A stretch of 64,000 bases of DNA from contig CP064963.1 of NCBI GenBank assembly GCA_016699165.1, forward strand, positions 2,480,001 to 2,544,000, given 5' to 3'. Source of the DNA: Candidatus Melainabacteria bacterium (GTDB taxonomy: Bacteria; Cyanobacteriota; Vampirovibrionia; Obscuribacterales; Obscuribacteraceae). Below the pieces are notes generated by a model that made no database searches, was not told the DNA's origin, and worked only from the letters and a program-made list of their open reading frames with translations. Both the position numbers and the translations under genes were made by a program. This document shows, one piece after another, positions 43,202 through 51,743 of this stretch. Each line of letters begins with the position of its first letter. The first letter of the stretch is position 1.

Positions 43202-43933
43202 TTTTCACTCCATTGTTGGGGTGTTTCGTTTGATGTTTCAGAATTTGAATAGTCTTGTTCTAGTTCGAAAATTACGTCTGGAAGAGGAAGAAAGGGATGC
43301 ACTGAAGTTACCAAGAGGAGGCGTGCAGATATAAGTGCCTGCGGTTTCACAGCAGCTCATAATCGGCGGGACTGAAAGCACCCAAAAGCGCAATCTACTA
43401 ACCAGTCACGATCTTGAAATTATCATTCGATTCAAATTCCGCTCCGCTACCTGCGCTAGGTGTTACCACCTCGTAACGAAAAGCTCCTTGTGACTACTTT
43501 TCAATTTTCAACAGACCGAGCCCGAAAGATTTTTTATTGAAAAGTTTTAGAGGCGATACTCGAAAGCACGTTCCTGTGGCTATCTTCCTTTTTCAGATTT
43601 GAGCTTTTCAACAAAATTTCTTGCGGGAACTTTTTTATTTGGTTAGAAAAGCCGCTAACCACGCTAACTGATCAGAATAGATTTGATTTTTGGATATGCG
43701 TAACTATCAATATTTATTTGTTTTACATTACCAGTTTTTCATACAGTCAGTTATCCCTGTATTTCTTTGAATGAAACGAACCAATTAAACACTAAAAATC
43801 ACCACTCTAACTTATTTATCACGACTGGTTCGAGTCACGAATTGAACTGCGGAGCTGGGTCTAAATTGAAAGCAGTCTCTTCTTCGCTAGCCAAACGGCT
43901 TTAGGCATCTGGACTACAAGCAGATGTGCGCTT
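43202..43933. other. Divergent gene-free region
   Basis: No coding frame is supported in 730 bases. CTAGCGCAGG (minus strand, about 43448-43457) faces the SPFH gene. Most of the region is A+T-rich with no clear promoter. Confidence 0.35.
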
Positions 43934-43977
43934 GATTCGCGTAAAACGCGATGAGGAGGCGAATCCTTGTAGATTCG
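43934..43977 (+). promoter_or_regulatory. Switch-like pair of exclusive hairpins
   Basis: GCGAATC (43959-43965) can pair with GATTCGC upstream (43934-43940) or, through CGAATC, with GATTCG downstream (43972-43977). The second fold ends eight bases before the TTGGAG ribosome binding site of the 43997 gene. Confidence 0.45.
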
Positions 43978-43996
43978 TTAGTTGTTGGAGATTAAC

Positions 43997-44239
43997 ATGA
44001 ACAATGAATCTCACATTGCAAAGCACGTCGTGACAAGCGTTCTCCATTCCTTCATCCGAATTGGAGACGATGATTTCGACGGTTGGATGACGCGCCCCGA
44101 TGGAGAAAGCGAGGATGTTCTCCTCCTTTTGAAGCCCGGTAGTGCCAAACTCCAGGTAGGCGAGACACTGGCTGTTTCGACTATCGCGAGAATCGTGCCT
44201 GTGCGCGGGTCTCATGTAGTGATTGCCAGAATCAACTAG
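43997..44239 (+). CDS. Small soluble protein of unknown function
   Basis: The ATG at 43997 follows TTGGAG; an upstream TTG overlaps that site and is rejected. The 80 residues begin with a helix (HIAKHVVTSVLHSFI) and end with a beta-rich part (VLLLLKPGSAKLQVGETL and VVIARIN). There is no membrane segment. No family recognised. It has its own terminator and stands alone on the plus strand within the SPFH/SohB locus. A switch-like leader precedes it. Confidence 0.65.
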   Translation: MNNESHIAKHVVTSVLHSFIRIGDDDFDGWMTRPDGESEDVLLLLKPGSAKLQVGETLAVSTIARIVPVRGSHVVIARIN

Positions 44240-44245
44240 ATGCAA

Positions 44246-44277
44246 ACACCGGTCGGGAGCGATCTCGACCGGTGTTA
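44246..44277 (+). terminator. Rho-independent terminator
   Basis: ACACCGGTCG pairs with CGACCGGTGT, followed by TATGCAG only. Confidence 0.7.
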
Positions 44278-44362
44278 TGCAGTTCCAAGCCGCCACCGTA
44301 TATGGTGCTTAAGATGAAAGCTTTCCCTGGAATTTTCTTCAAGCGCAATAATTACTAGGTGC

Positions 44363-44372
44363 TATAGTAAAA
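44363..44372 (-). repeat. 3' border element TTTTACTATA
   Basis: Exact copy, past the terminator of the large membrane-protein gene. Confidence 0.55.
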
Positions 44373-44387
44373 ATCGGTTTAGAACAA

Positions 44388-44407
44388 GAAAGAAAGAAAG
44401 AAAGAAA
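44388..44407 (+). repeat. GAAA tetranucleotide repeat, five copies
   Basis: (GAAA)5 on the plus strand, which provides the T-rich tail of the minus-strand terminator next to it. Confidence 0.75.
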
Positions 44408-44431
44408 GGAGGAAGAAGCTTGCGCTCCTCC
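44408..44431 (-). terminator. Terminator of the large membrane-protein gene
   Basis: GGAGGA pairs with TCCTCC around a short inner stem; (TTTC)5 follows on the minus strand. Confidence 0.7.
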
Positions 44432-44462
44432 CTCCCTTGAAGTTCAGCCGAAGCTCACCCGA

Positions 44463-46181
44463 TTAGTTGGGCGTCTTTGGGATGGTGCCCTCATACAACT
44501 GAATGTCGAGGTTGTCGAAATTGTTCACGTCGATCACTGCCGGTACAGCAGAGTTGACGCGAATGCGCACGCGGTGACCTTCTTTGGTGAAGCGAATTTC
44601 GCTCGACACGTTCGAGAGAATTTCGAAACCCTTGTTGGGCATCGAGTCGATCATGAAGTTAATCACGGTGCCGTCCTTGCCGGTCTCGCGGACGATGAAG
44701 GTGACCACGCCTTCGAGCATGATTTCGTTCACCTGATCCTTGAGGTCGACTTTGGTGCCCTTGCTCTGCAGCGCAAACTTGTACGCACGCAGCACAGAAT
44801 CGAGGTCGTTACGCTCACCGACGGCCTTCACTTCGCGGTTGTCGTAAGAGATCATGCCGATGGCAGCACGGTTGCCGGCCTGGTCTTTCATGATAGAAAT
44901 GAAAGTAGGTACGCCATAGACCATGTAGGGAACCGGCGGAGAAGCCGTCCACTTCTGGTCCTGCACCATGCCTTCAAGAGCACGTTGCGCAGCGTTTTCG
45001 GTGATGCCGGCGCGCTTGTAGAAGACTGCCTTGCCGGTGCGCGAGTCGGTGAGCATGAAGCCCATCGTCGCTTCGGCATTGCCGCCCGAAGACTGGATGC
45101 CGGTGTACCAGACCGCCCGACCATCGACCGTATAGACGAGAGCGCTGCCGGGAGTAACGGCAAGCACGTCGCGACCAGAGAAGCTGTCCATCCAGCCATG
45201 CGGGAAAGCGCCCCAGTCGGAGATGCGATCTTCGATCAGACTTTCGGGCTGAATGCGCTCGACCCACTTGGGTGCGTCGGCGATTGCATACTCTTTGATT
45301 TCGCGAGTGACCGGATTGACGATCACGACGCTAACGACGACGTCGCCGCCAAAACCCGCTTTGCGAGCGATTTTGGCGCTGACCCAGTGGGGGAAGCCGT
45401 TGTCGTCGAGTTCGTAGGTGAAGTCGGCAAACGAAGCGTTGGCGTAGCCGTTCTCGTAGAGGAAGCGCGGCAGATAGTCGCCGAGCTGGAAGCCGTCGAG
45501 CCCGATGGACTGGTTGTGCTTCAGCACGAGCTTCGCATCGGAGTAGTCGGTGACGCTGACCATGGCGTAGCCGGGGACAGTGTGGTTGGTCCACCACTTG
45601 GTGATGCCTTCGTGCTGGAGCGGAGCCACCCAGTACATCTTGCCGTTCTGGTTCTGGATGCGCGGACGACCAAAGTCGGTCTGCGAGCAGAGTCCGGTGT
45701 GTTCACCGCAGAGTTCGTTCATGCGCCTGGTGGCAAGAAACTCGTCGACATAACGCGCCTGCGTCTGGTCGAAAAGCATTTTGCCTGGATCGAACGTGGT
45801 CTCTTCGGTCACTTCGAGCAGCGAACGACGCGTGTCGGCGGTGAAAGCGCTCCAGGTGGTGAAGATGGGGATGACGATGATGGCGAGCACAGCGACAATA
45901 GCCGAGCTGATACCGAAGTACATCGCTTGTTTGCCGGCGCGCTCTTCGGCTGCACGATCGGTTTGCGAGAACGACGTCATGCGATACATAGCAGCACACA
46001 GTGCGCCAACAAGACCGGCGGCGAAGAAGAAGTTGGTGCCGAAATAGCCCCATGCCAGAGTGGGCATGAAGAGATACGAGATGATCAGACCAAAGACGAA
46101 GTTGCCGATGGTCGGGATGATTTTGCGACTGAATGCAAATGCGAGCGCTGCGAAGATTGCCGCGACTAAGAAGTACGACAT
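44463..46181 (-). CDS. Large membrane protein with an unassigned extracytoplasmic domain
   Basis: The start is the ATG at 46181 behind TGGAG; 19 upstream codons lack a site. Four hydrophobic helices fill residues 1-110. The remaining 460 residues form a globular region with a Trp/Tyr-rich section (GKMYWVAPLQHEGITKWWTN, then VPGYAMVSV) and a repeated beta/alpha pattern with Val/Gly-rich strands. Motifs such as 'NGKMYWVAPL' and 'PGYAMVSV' look conserved in kind, but I cannot name the family. It lies between the SPFH and SohB genes on the same strand and so may share their role. It ends with a terminator. Confidence 0.65.
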   Translation of the reverse strand: MSYFLVAAIFAALAFAFSRKIIPTIGNFVFGLIISYLFMPTLAWGYFGTNFFFAAGLVGALCAAMYRMTSFSQTDRAAEERAGKQAMYFGISSAIVAVLAIIVIPIFTTWSAFTADTRRSLLEVTEETTFDPGKMLFDQTQARYVDEFLATRRMNELCGEHTGLCSQTDFGRPRIQNQNGKMYWVAPLQHEGITKWWTNHTVPGYAMVSVTDYSDAKLVLKHNQSIGLDGFQLGDYLPRFLYENGYANASFADFTYELDDNGFPHWVSAKIARKAGFGGDVVVSVVIVNPVTREIKEYAIADAPKWVERIQPESLIEDRISDWGAFPHGWMDSFSGRDVLAVTPGSALVYTVDGRAVWYTGIQSSGGNAEATMGFMLTDSRTGKAVFYKRAGITENAAQRALEGMVQDQKWTASPPVPYMVYGVPTFISIMKDQAGNRAAIGMISYDNREVKAVGERNDLDSVLRAYKFALQSKGTKVDLKDQVNEIMLEGVVTFIVRETGKDGTVINFMIDSMPNKGFEILSNVSSEIRFTKEGHRVRIRVNSAVPAVIDVNNFDNLDIQLYEGTIPKTPN

Positions 46182-46594
46182 TGCTATTGGTCTCCAGTTG
46201 GTGTTTGGTGTATCGAGAAAAAAGCGAAGCACCCGCAAACGAATTCAGTCTCCAGGTCATCGAGATGATGACTTTATGGTGCTGGAGAGATGAATTTGCT
46301 TGGCTAGGTCTTCGAAGAATCTGGAAGGCATGGAAGACAATAATGAGGACGTCATCTTAGTGACAGCGATGCTTTCGTTCTTGTTTTATTATTGAGATTT
46401 CTCTTAGTGACATAAGTAAAGTTGCGCGAAAGCTCATTTATAGGCGGTTTAAACCATTCAGACAGCCTAGCGCGGCTAGTGCAAAGGCGTAATCATTTGA
46501 CAAAAACGTGGCAAAAACATGGCAAAAACGTGGTTGAAACGATTATGAGGCCCCACTTAGATCAGCTGACACTGCTAATTTCGCCAACTTGCAA
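46182..46594. other. Gene-free region with a tandem repeat
   Basis: No coding frame is supported. It contains the three-copy 11-base repeat at 46501-46533 and CCTAGCGCGGC at about 46466. It lies upstream of the large membrane-protein gene (minus strand). Confidence 0.35.
46501..46533 (+). repeat. Three tandem 11-base copies
   Basis: CAAAAACGTGG, CAAAAACATGG and CAAAAACGTGG lie head to tail, about one helical turn per copy. This could be an operator upstream of the 46181 gene. Confidence 0.65.
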
Positions 46595-46604
46595 TTTTTA
46601 CTAT
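46595..46604 (+). repeat. 3' border-like element TTTTTACTAT
   Basis: It reads on the plus strand, with AGTAGAGTAAG as an opposing partner 10 bases later. Lies just past the SohB terminator. Confidence 0.35.
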
Positions 46605-46638
46605 TACCGCTAGTAGAGTAAGTTTTAAGAAAAGAAAA

Positions 46639-46665
46639 GGAGAAGATGCATTGAGCACCTTCCCC
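46639..46665 (-). terminator. Terminator of the sohB-like gene
   Basis: GGGGAAGGTGC pairs with GCATCTTCTCC (with G-U pairs); TTTTCTTTTC follows on the minus strand. Confidence 0.7.
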
Positions 46666-46693
46666 TCTCTTTATGCCGATTTGAGCGATTAAA

Positions 46694-47755
46694 TCACATC
46701 ACCCGACGCTGAGCAAAATGCGCAACGCGATTGATGACGAGATCAATTGCCGCTGTGAAGAAGCGCAGAAGTCCGCGCTCAAACGGATCAGACTTGGCCG
46801 AAAGCTCGATGATGTCCGAGTCTTGATTGAGCGCCAGAAGATAACCTTCCGGCGACTCAATGGCGTCTATAAGACCAAGCTTGAGGTCGAACGCTTCCTG
46901 CGCGCTCCAGTGCTCGCCGGTGCAGACCTTTTCGGCATCGATTTGCGGACGCCACTGTTTGACCAGAGCGATGAACTGACGGTGCATGACCGCAAGCTCT
47001 TCCTTCACTTTGGCTTCAGCTTCAGGCGTCACTTCGCCGGTCGGCGACAGGGTCCGCTTGAACTTGCCTGCAGTGAGAGTCATAGGACGCACGCCCAGGG
47101 TCTTGAGCAGATCGTGGAAGTTCAGGAATTCCTGAACGACGCCGATAGAGCCAATGACCGAAAGCGGAGGAGCGACGATGACGTTGGCCGGCAGCGACAT
47201 CAGATAGCCACCGCTTGCCGCGTACTCGTCGATGAGCACAATGAGATAAATGCCGGCATCGCGCAGGCGCTTCATCTGCATGTACATGTGACCATAACCG
47301 GTCACGGTGCCGCCGGGGGAACTGGCGACAACGGCACAAGCTGCGAACTTGTCCTTGTTGATGACCACTTCGTCGACCAGACGAGCGAACTGGCGCCGTC
47401 CAGCAGCAGTGGGGTTGCCGTCGAAACGAAGCAGTGCCACAGGCTTCTTGGAAGAGCGCAGCGCTTGCGGAATTTCGACTCCAAAGTCAGCCGGGTCGAA
47501 GGCGAGGGCGCCTGCTTTGACGCGACTGGTGATGGCGGTGCTCGGGTCGTAGCGGGTGTCGGTGTGATACTGGAACAGACCAAGCTTGGGACCGCTCTTT
47601 TTGCCGACGCCGCCTTTCATGCGAGCAACGAGCAGACCCAGAGCGACGAAAGCAATTGCGACCAGGATGGCCTTGAAACCAAGACCCATCACGTTACTGA
47701 GGAAAACGACGAGTCCATTCACGGCCGAGGATGCTGTGGTGATTAACTCCCACAT
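46694..47755 (-). CDS. sohB: SohB/SppA-type S49 peptidase
   Basis: S49 proteases use a Ser-Lys dyad to degrade signal peptides or membrane proteins. A membrane helix (about 25-45) precedes the catalytic domain. ASSPGGTVTGYGHMYMQMKRLRD, EYAASGGYLMSLPAN, VIGSIGV and TAGKFKRTLSPTGE match SohB of Escherichia coli closely. Ser181 in AASGGY and Lys233 in GKFKR, 52 apart, fit the dyad of Bacillus SppA. CTGEHWSAQEAFDLKLGLID is the conserved end. The ATG at 47755 follows AAAGGAC; an upstream in-frame start is poor. The nearby SPFH protein could be its regulator, as in known SPFH/S49 and SPFH/FtsH pairs. Confidence 0.92.
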   Translation of the reverse strand: MWELITTASSAVNGLVVFLSNVMGLGFKAILVAIAFVALGLLVARMKGGVGKKSGPKLGLFQYHTDTRYDPSTAITSRVKAGALAFDPADFGVEIPQALRSSKKPVALLRFDGNPTAAGRRQFARLVDEVVINKDKFAACAVVASSPGGTVTGYGHMYMQMKRLRDAGIYLIVLIDEYAASGGYLMSLPANVIVAPPLSVIGSIGVVQEFLNFHDLLKTLGVRPMTLTAGKFKRTLSPTGEVTPEAEAKVKEELAVMHRQFIALVKQWRPQIDAEKVCTGEHWSAQEAFDLKLGLIDAIESPEGYLLALNQDSDIIELSAKSDPFERGLLRFFTAAIDLVINRVAHFAQRRVM

Positions 47756-48696
47756 AGTAAGTCCTTTCAGGTTTTGTTTGAGGCTAGTTGTAAGTTTAGG
47801 GCGATAAAGAATAGAAGAGAGTAAAAAAGTTAGTGCCAAAAACTACTAGGTCAGAGCCTATAGATATAACGTTCCAATCTGAATGTTCTCTCACAGTGGG
47901 TGCCGGTGCGGCTTACAGCACCTAGCGCAACTGACAGAACTGTAAGAACACTATCGAATCAATGTCACCATATTTGGTACTAACTTTTGGTTCCAGAAAA
48001 CGACTGAACAATTTTTATGGTTAGTATATTTCGTACCTTTTTAGATAAGTATGTTTACCGATTAAAAAAAACAATCGCTTCAGATCTATACGGAAAGCAA
48101 GTGATAGCGCGGCTTAAAGACTTGCGCTAAGTGGCACTAGCGTTAAGCAAAAATTAGCACCACTTAAGCATCAAAAATGAGAGTGAACTCATGCAATATT
48201 CAAGAGCATTTTTCTGAGATCGGCTTAATCCGCCATCCAAGTGGTGGCATAACTTCGCTAACTATCAAGTAGTTTTTCAAAGACTGGCTTTAACGCCTTT
48301 TATGAGAACGAGTAAATCTTTTTACTAGATAAGATCTAGATCTGATCTTCAAAGAAGAAGCCGGAAATATATACCAGGTGATGCTTTCAAGACATCAATG
48401 ATCATGAAAAGCGCCTAATATTTAAAAACTCCCAAAATTAACTACCCGAAGATTAGTACGTACTAAGAAAGCCTAGTAATTATGAGTGTTTTTACACTTT
48501 GTTCTCCTCTACCCCGTATGTAGGGTCGAGATATCCATTCATATTCCCTTAAGGATTAGTTGAAACTCTACCGGAAAACCCGACAAGTACAGAAATAACA
48601 AAACATTTTTCCCCCAACTTCATGGGTGAGAGTGCTTCGTGTCTGTGTGTCTGGTTGCTTCTGATCTCTAACCCAACCCTCAATGGAGGAAATAAC
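47756..48696. other. Long divergent region before the MoxR/VWA operon
   Basis: No gene is supported in 940 bases. It holds TAGCGCAACT on the plus strand at 47923, TTAGCGCAAG on the minus strand at about 48128, and a GGTGC..GCACC hairpin at about 47900-47922. No consensus promoter was recognised. The operon starts behind ATGGAGGA. Confidence 0.4.
47923..47932 (+). repeat. 5' border word TAGCGCAACT
   Basis: Exact copy, reading toward the MoxR/VWA operon 765 bases away. Confidence 0.45.
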
Positions 48697-49710
48697 ATGC
48701 TAGGTCTAGCATCTCTACAGTTTGCTAAGCCGCTCGTGTACCTCCTTGTGTCTGCCGGATTGTTCACCACGTTGTGGTGGATGTACGGAAGGCACAGGAA
48801 GTCATTGGCGCACTCTGGCTTGGAACTCCACAAGAATCTCAAATACGTGGGGTTTGTTGGTCGAGCTGCCATCATCTCGATGGCTATCGGCTGGCTCTCG
48901 CTTAGCATTGGTTTCGTTCAACCGCAGCTTCCCCAGTTCGGGGAGAAGCGTGTTGAGCTGACTCGCGACTTCGTCATCGCGATCGACATTTCTGGCTCAA
49001 TGGATTCGGGCAAGTTGAAGAATCCCTACGCTGCCGACCCTGAGAAGGCGGATCAAATCACGCCGAAAATGCTGGCTCAGCTAGCCACTCAGGATTTCGT
49101 CCAGCGTCGCATGGACCAGAAAGACCGCGTTGGTCTCTTCGTCTTCGACGACCAGGTTTACTACTCGTGGCCTCTGTCCACCAATCTGGATGTCGTTCTG
49201 CAGAAGAACAATGCCACTTCCACCTATTCCGGTGGTGGCACAAACTTCTCAGGCGACGGTATTTCCGAGAAAATGGGTCCGCTGCAGGCTGCCCATGAGC
49301 ACTTCTTGGAGCTTGGCAAAGCCAAGTCGAAAGTCGTGATCATGGTCACCGACGGTCTGGACAACATCTCGGATCGGCGTATGGTCGAGCTTCGGGAACT
49401 CTATCTGAAGCACGGCTATAAGATTTACGTTCTTGGTATCGGCGAAGAATGGCTTAAGGAGGGCGACGCCAATGTCCCCTCGCTGGCCAAGTTCAGCCAA
49501 ACCATTCCTGGCAGCATGGTGATTGGTGTCGGCAATGCCGAGCAGATGAAGGCGGGCTTCGAGCTCATCGATTCTCTCGAAAAATCCTCTGTCGAAATGC
49601 AGAGAGGCATGGTCGACCCCGGCAACCTGTACCAGTACTTCATCTTGGCTGGGCTGGCATTCGTGCTGCTCGGTCTGTTCGCCATGCTCGTCGTCAAAGA
49701 CGACATGTAA
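48697..49710 (+). CDS. BatA-like VWA membrane protein
   Basis: Two N-terminal helices (about 10-28 and 54-75) and one C-terminal helix (about 310-332) flank a VWA domain. MIDAS motif DISGSMDS (Asp97, Ser99, Ser101), Thr of SGGGTNFS and the TDGLDN Asp are all present, so metal binding is likely intact. It resembles BatA/BatB and MxaL/MxaC proteins that work with MoxR ATPases. The start is ATG 48697 after ATGGAGG; the longer upstream frame is not supported. It is the first gene of an eight-gene run. GC-rich. Confidence 0.85.
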   Translation: MLGLASLQFAKPLVYLLVSAGLFTTLWWMYGRHRKSLAHSGLELHKNLKYVGFVGRAAIISMAIGWLSLSIGFVQPQLPQFGEKRVELTRDFVIAIDISGSMDSGKLKNPYAADPEKADQITPKMLAQLATQDFVQRRMDQKDRVGLFVFDDQVYYSWPLSTNLDVVLQKNNATSTYSGGGTNFSGDGISEKMGPLQAAHEHFLELGKAKSKVVIMVTDGLDNISDRRMVELRELYLKHGYKIYVLGIGEEWLKEGDANVPSLAKFSQTIPGSMVIGVGNAEQMKAGFELIDSLEKSSVEMQRGMVDPGNLYQYFILAGLAFVLLGLFAMLVVKDDM

Positions 49711-49729
49711 CCCGATGAAAGGAGTTAGC

Positions 49730-50389
49730 ATGAATAGCTTGCGAACGACTCTTCGGGTTTGGCTTGAGTACGTCCAGGACCTAGCGTCCCGGGCGTCCGA
49801 GCGAGCCTTGAAGATCATCAAGACTTGGTTCTTTGCTGCAGTCATCGGCGGTGCACTTACGCTGTCCGGCTCCATCACCTTCATCTGGTGGTCGGATGTC
49901 CAGACGTCGTATTACGACCAAGGAGTGCGGCTCTACACCAACGGTAATATGGAAAAGGCGGTCGAGATGTTCGACCGCTCGGCCCAGTATTACAAGCGCG
50001 GCACCACCTCAGCGTGGTACGTGAGCATCTTTTACCCAGAACCCAGCCGGGAGTTGGCAGCACTTGCCAATCACCACAAGGCGCGGGCTCTGGCTCTCAT
50101 CGGTCAGATCGAGCCGGCAGTTGAATCCTTCAAGGAGGCGCTGCGACTCAATCCTGGCATCAATTACGAGCGAATCGAAGATTTCGCCGATATCTCCCGA
50201 ACGGACCGTGCCCGTCTGGTCCTGCAATCTCTCGACATGAAGCGCAATTACGAGCTTCTGCTCAAGAAGAACCAGGAACAGCAAAAGAAGCAGGGCAAGG
50301 GGAAGGGCAAGCCAAAGGAAGGCGGGAAACCGCAACCTGGCAACCAGCCCGGATCCAAGTCCGGCAAGGGCAACCGCAACGCACTCTAA
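49730..50389 (+). CDS. Membrane TPR protein, BatC/MxaK-like
   Basis: The ATG at 49730 follows AAAGGAG. A membrane helix (about 33-55) is followed by a TPR-like region (YYDQGVRLYTNGNMEKAVEM, KARALALIGQIEPAVESFKE). The tail is very basic and Gly/Lys/Pro-rich (about 180-219). TPR proteins with this layout (BatC, MxaK) occur between VWA genes of MoxR clusters and probably bridge the complex. It lies 19 bases after the first VWA gene and 14 before the next. Confidence 0.78.
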   Translation: MNSLRTTLRVWLEYVQDLASRASERALKIIKTWFFAAVIGGALTLSGSITFIWWSDVQTSYYDQGVRLYTNGNMEKAVEMFDRSAQYYKRGTTSAWYVSIFYPEPSRELAALANHHKARALALIGQIEPAVESFKEALRLNPGINYERIEDFADISRTDRARLVLQSLDMKRNYELLLKKNQEQQKKQGKGKGKPKEGGKPQPGNQPGSKSGKGNRNAL

Positions 50390-50403
50390 GAAAGGAGTTA
50401 CAC

Positions 50404-51636
50404 ATGGATTCGCTAATCACGGCGTATTCCGAACTCCATTTCCTCCGCGAAGGCTATCTCCACCTCCTCTGGGCGGTGGTTCCGGCAGTCGCACTTGTCT
50501 GGGCAATGGGCGTTAAGTCGCGCCTTGCCCAGCGCAAGAAGTGGGGAGATGAGAAGCTCTGGAGCAAGTTCAGCCAACCGCTGAGCATCCAGCGCGAGTT
50601 CTTCTTTGGTCTTGGCTGGGTGCTCGTTGCATCCCTGCTGGTGGCGGCTGCTGCTGGTCCTGTGACCAAAGGCTTGCCGTCATCGGTGAAAGCCGGGAGC
50701 CTATATGTCTGCAGCGCTATCGACGTGTCAAACTCGATGGCGTCTGAAGAATTCCGGCCGATGATGCCCAAGCGTAATGGCACGGCACCAGAACTGGTGC
50801 CTGGACCCTACGGAACCCGGCTCGACTGGGTGAAGGGGGTACTGGAGAATGAAGTGTTGCCGTCAATCGTCAACAACAAGTTCTGCATGGCCACCTACAT
50901 GGGCGAAGGCTTCGACCAGATCCCGCTCATCGACGACTTCGATGTGGTGAACTGGATCAACAAGAACTGGATCAATATTGGCAATGCTCCGGGCGGTGGT
51001 TCAAACCTCGCTTCGGGCTTGCTGAAGGCGGTCCAGATGCTTGCCACCAACGACAACTCGCGCGAGCGGGTTCTGCTGCTCTTCTCCGACGGCGGCTTCG
51101 ATGTCGACAAGGAAGGCGAGCAGCTGAAGCAGGTCTCTGTGATACTGGCCGAGATGGCAAAGAAGCAGGGACGTGTCTTCAACGCCGAGGAAACCGACAA
51201 GGGCAAAGTCCTCGACGAAATTGCACGTCATATCAAGGAGATGAAGATCCGGCTCATCATCGTCGGAATCGGCTCCATCACCCCGCGCGCTGTCCCCATC
51301 TATGGTGGCACCGACGGCATGCAGGTGATCGGCCAGTTCAAGGACGAAGAGTCTGGTGATATCGCTCTGACTTACCGAGACGACAAGGCACTGCTCGACC
51401 TGCAACGCAGGACGGGCGCCGAGTTCAAAGTTTTGGACCCCGACACGGGAGCCAAGCTTGGCGTCAGTTGGGCTAGCTTGATTGGTGGCACTTCGCTCAC
51501 CACGCAAGCCGCGCCGACGCCTGAGCCGGTCTACGAATACCCCTTGCTTCTCGCCATGCTCATCATGTTCGCGCTGCTTGCGCGCGGCGTTGTTACCGGT
51601 CGTGTTCGTCCGGTGACGGCTCCCGTCAAGAAGTAA
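50404..51636 (+). CDS. BatB-like VWA membrane protein
   Basis: Helices at about 19-37 and 65-86 and a C-terminal helix at about 378-398 surround a VWA domain (about 100-345). MIDAS: DVSNSMAS (Asp107, Ser109, Ser111), the GGGSNLASG loop, and LLFSDGGFD with the Asp. In the second position Ser replaces the usual Thr, which is common. A 'GIGSITPRAVPIYGGTDG' loop precedes the helix. The domain is likely exposed to the periplasm. Strong AAGGAG site. Equivalent position to BatB/MxaC in other clusters. Confidence 0.85.
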   Translation: MDSLITAYSELHFLREGYLHLLWAVVPAVALVWAMGVKSRLAQRKKWGDEKLWSKFSQPLSIQREFFFGLGWVLVASLLVAAAAGPVTKGLPSSVKAGSLYVCSAIDVSNSMASEEFRPMMPKRNGTAPELVPGPYGTRLDWVKGVLENEVLPSIVNNKFCMATYMGEGFDQIPLIDDFDVVNWINKNWINIGNAPGGGSNLASGLLKAVQMLATNDNSRERVLLLFSDGGFDVDKEGEQLKQVSVILAEMAKKQGRVFNAEETDKGKVLDEIARHIKEMKIRLIIVGIGSITPRAVPIYGGTDGMQVIGQFKDEESGDIALTYRDDKALLDLQRRTGAEFKVLDPDTGAKLGVSWASLIGGTSLTTQAAPTPEPVYEYPLLLAMLIMFALLARGVVTGRVRPVTAPVKK

Positions 51637-51668
51637 GCGAATGCTTTCTCTCTATCACAGTGAAATGC

Positions 51669-51702
51669 GTGCGGCAGGTCCAAACAGAATGGCCTGCTGC
51701 AC
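51669..51702 (+). other. Intra-operon hairpin before moxR
   Basis: GTGCGGCAGG pairs with CCTGCTGCAC; the T-run is missing. Confidence 0.5.
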
Positions 51703-51743
51703 TTCCCTGATCAACCATCACCCTACAGAAAAGGAGTGAACAA

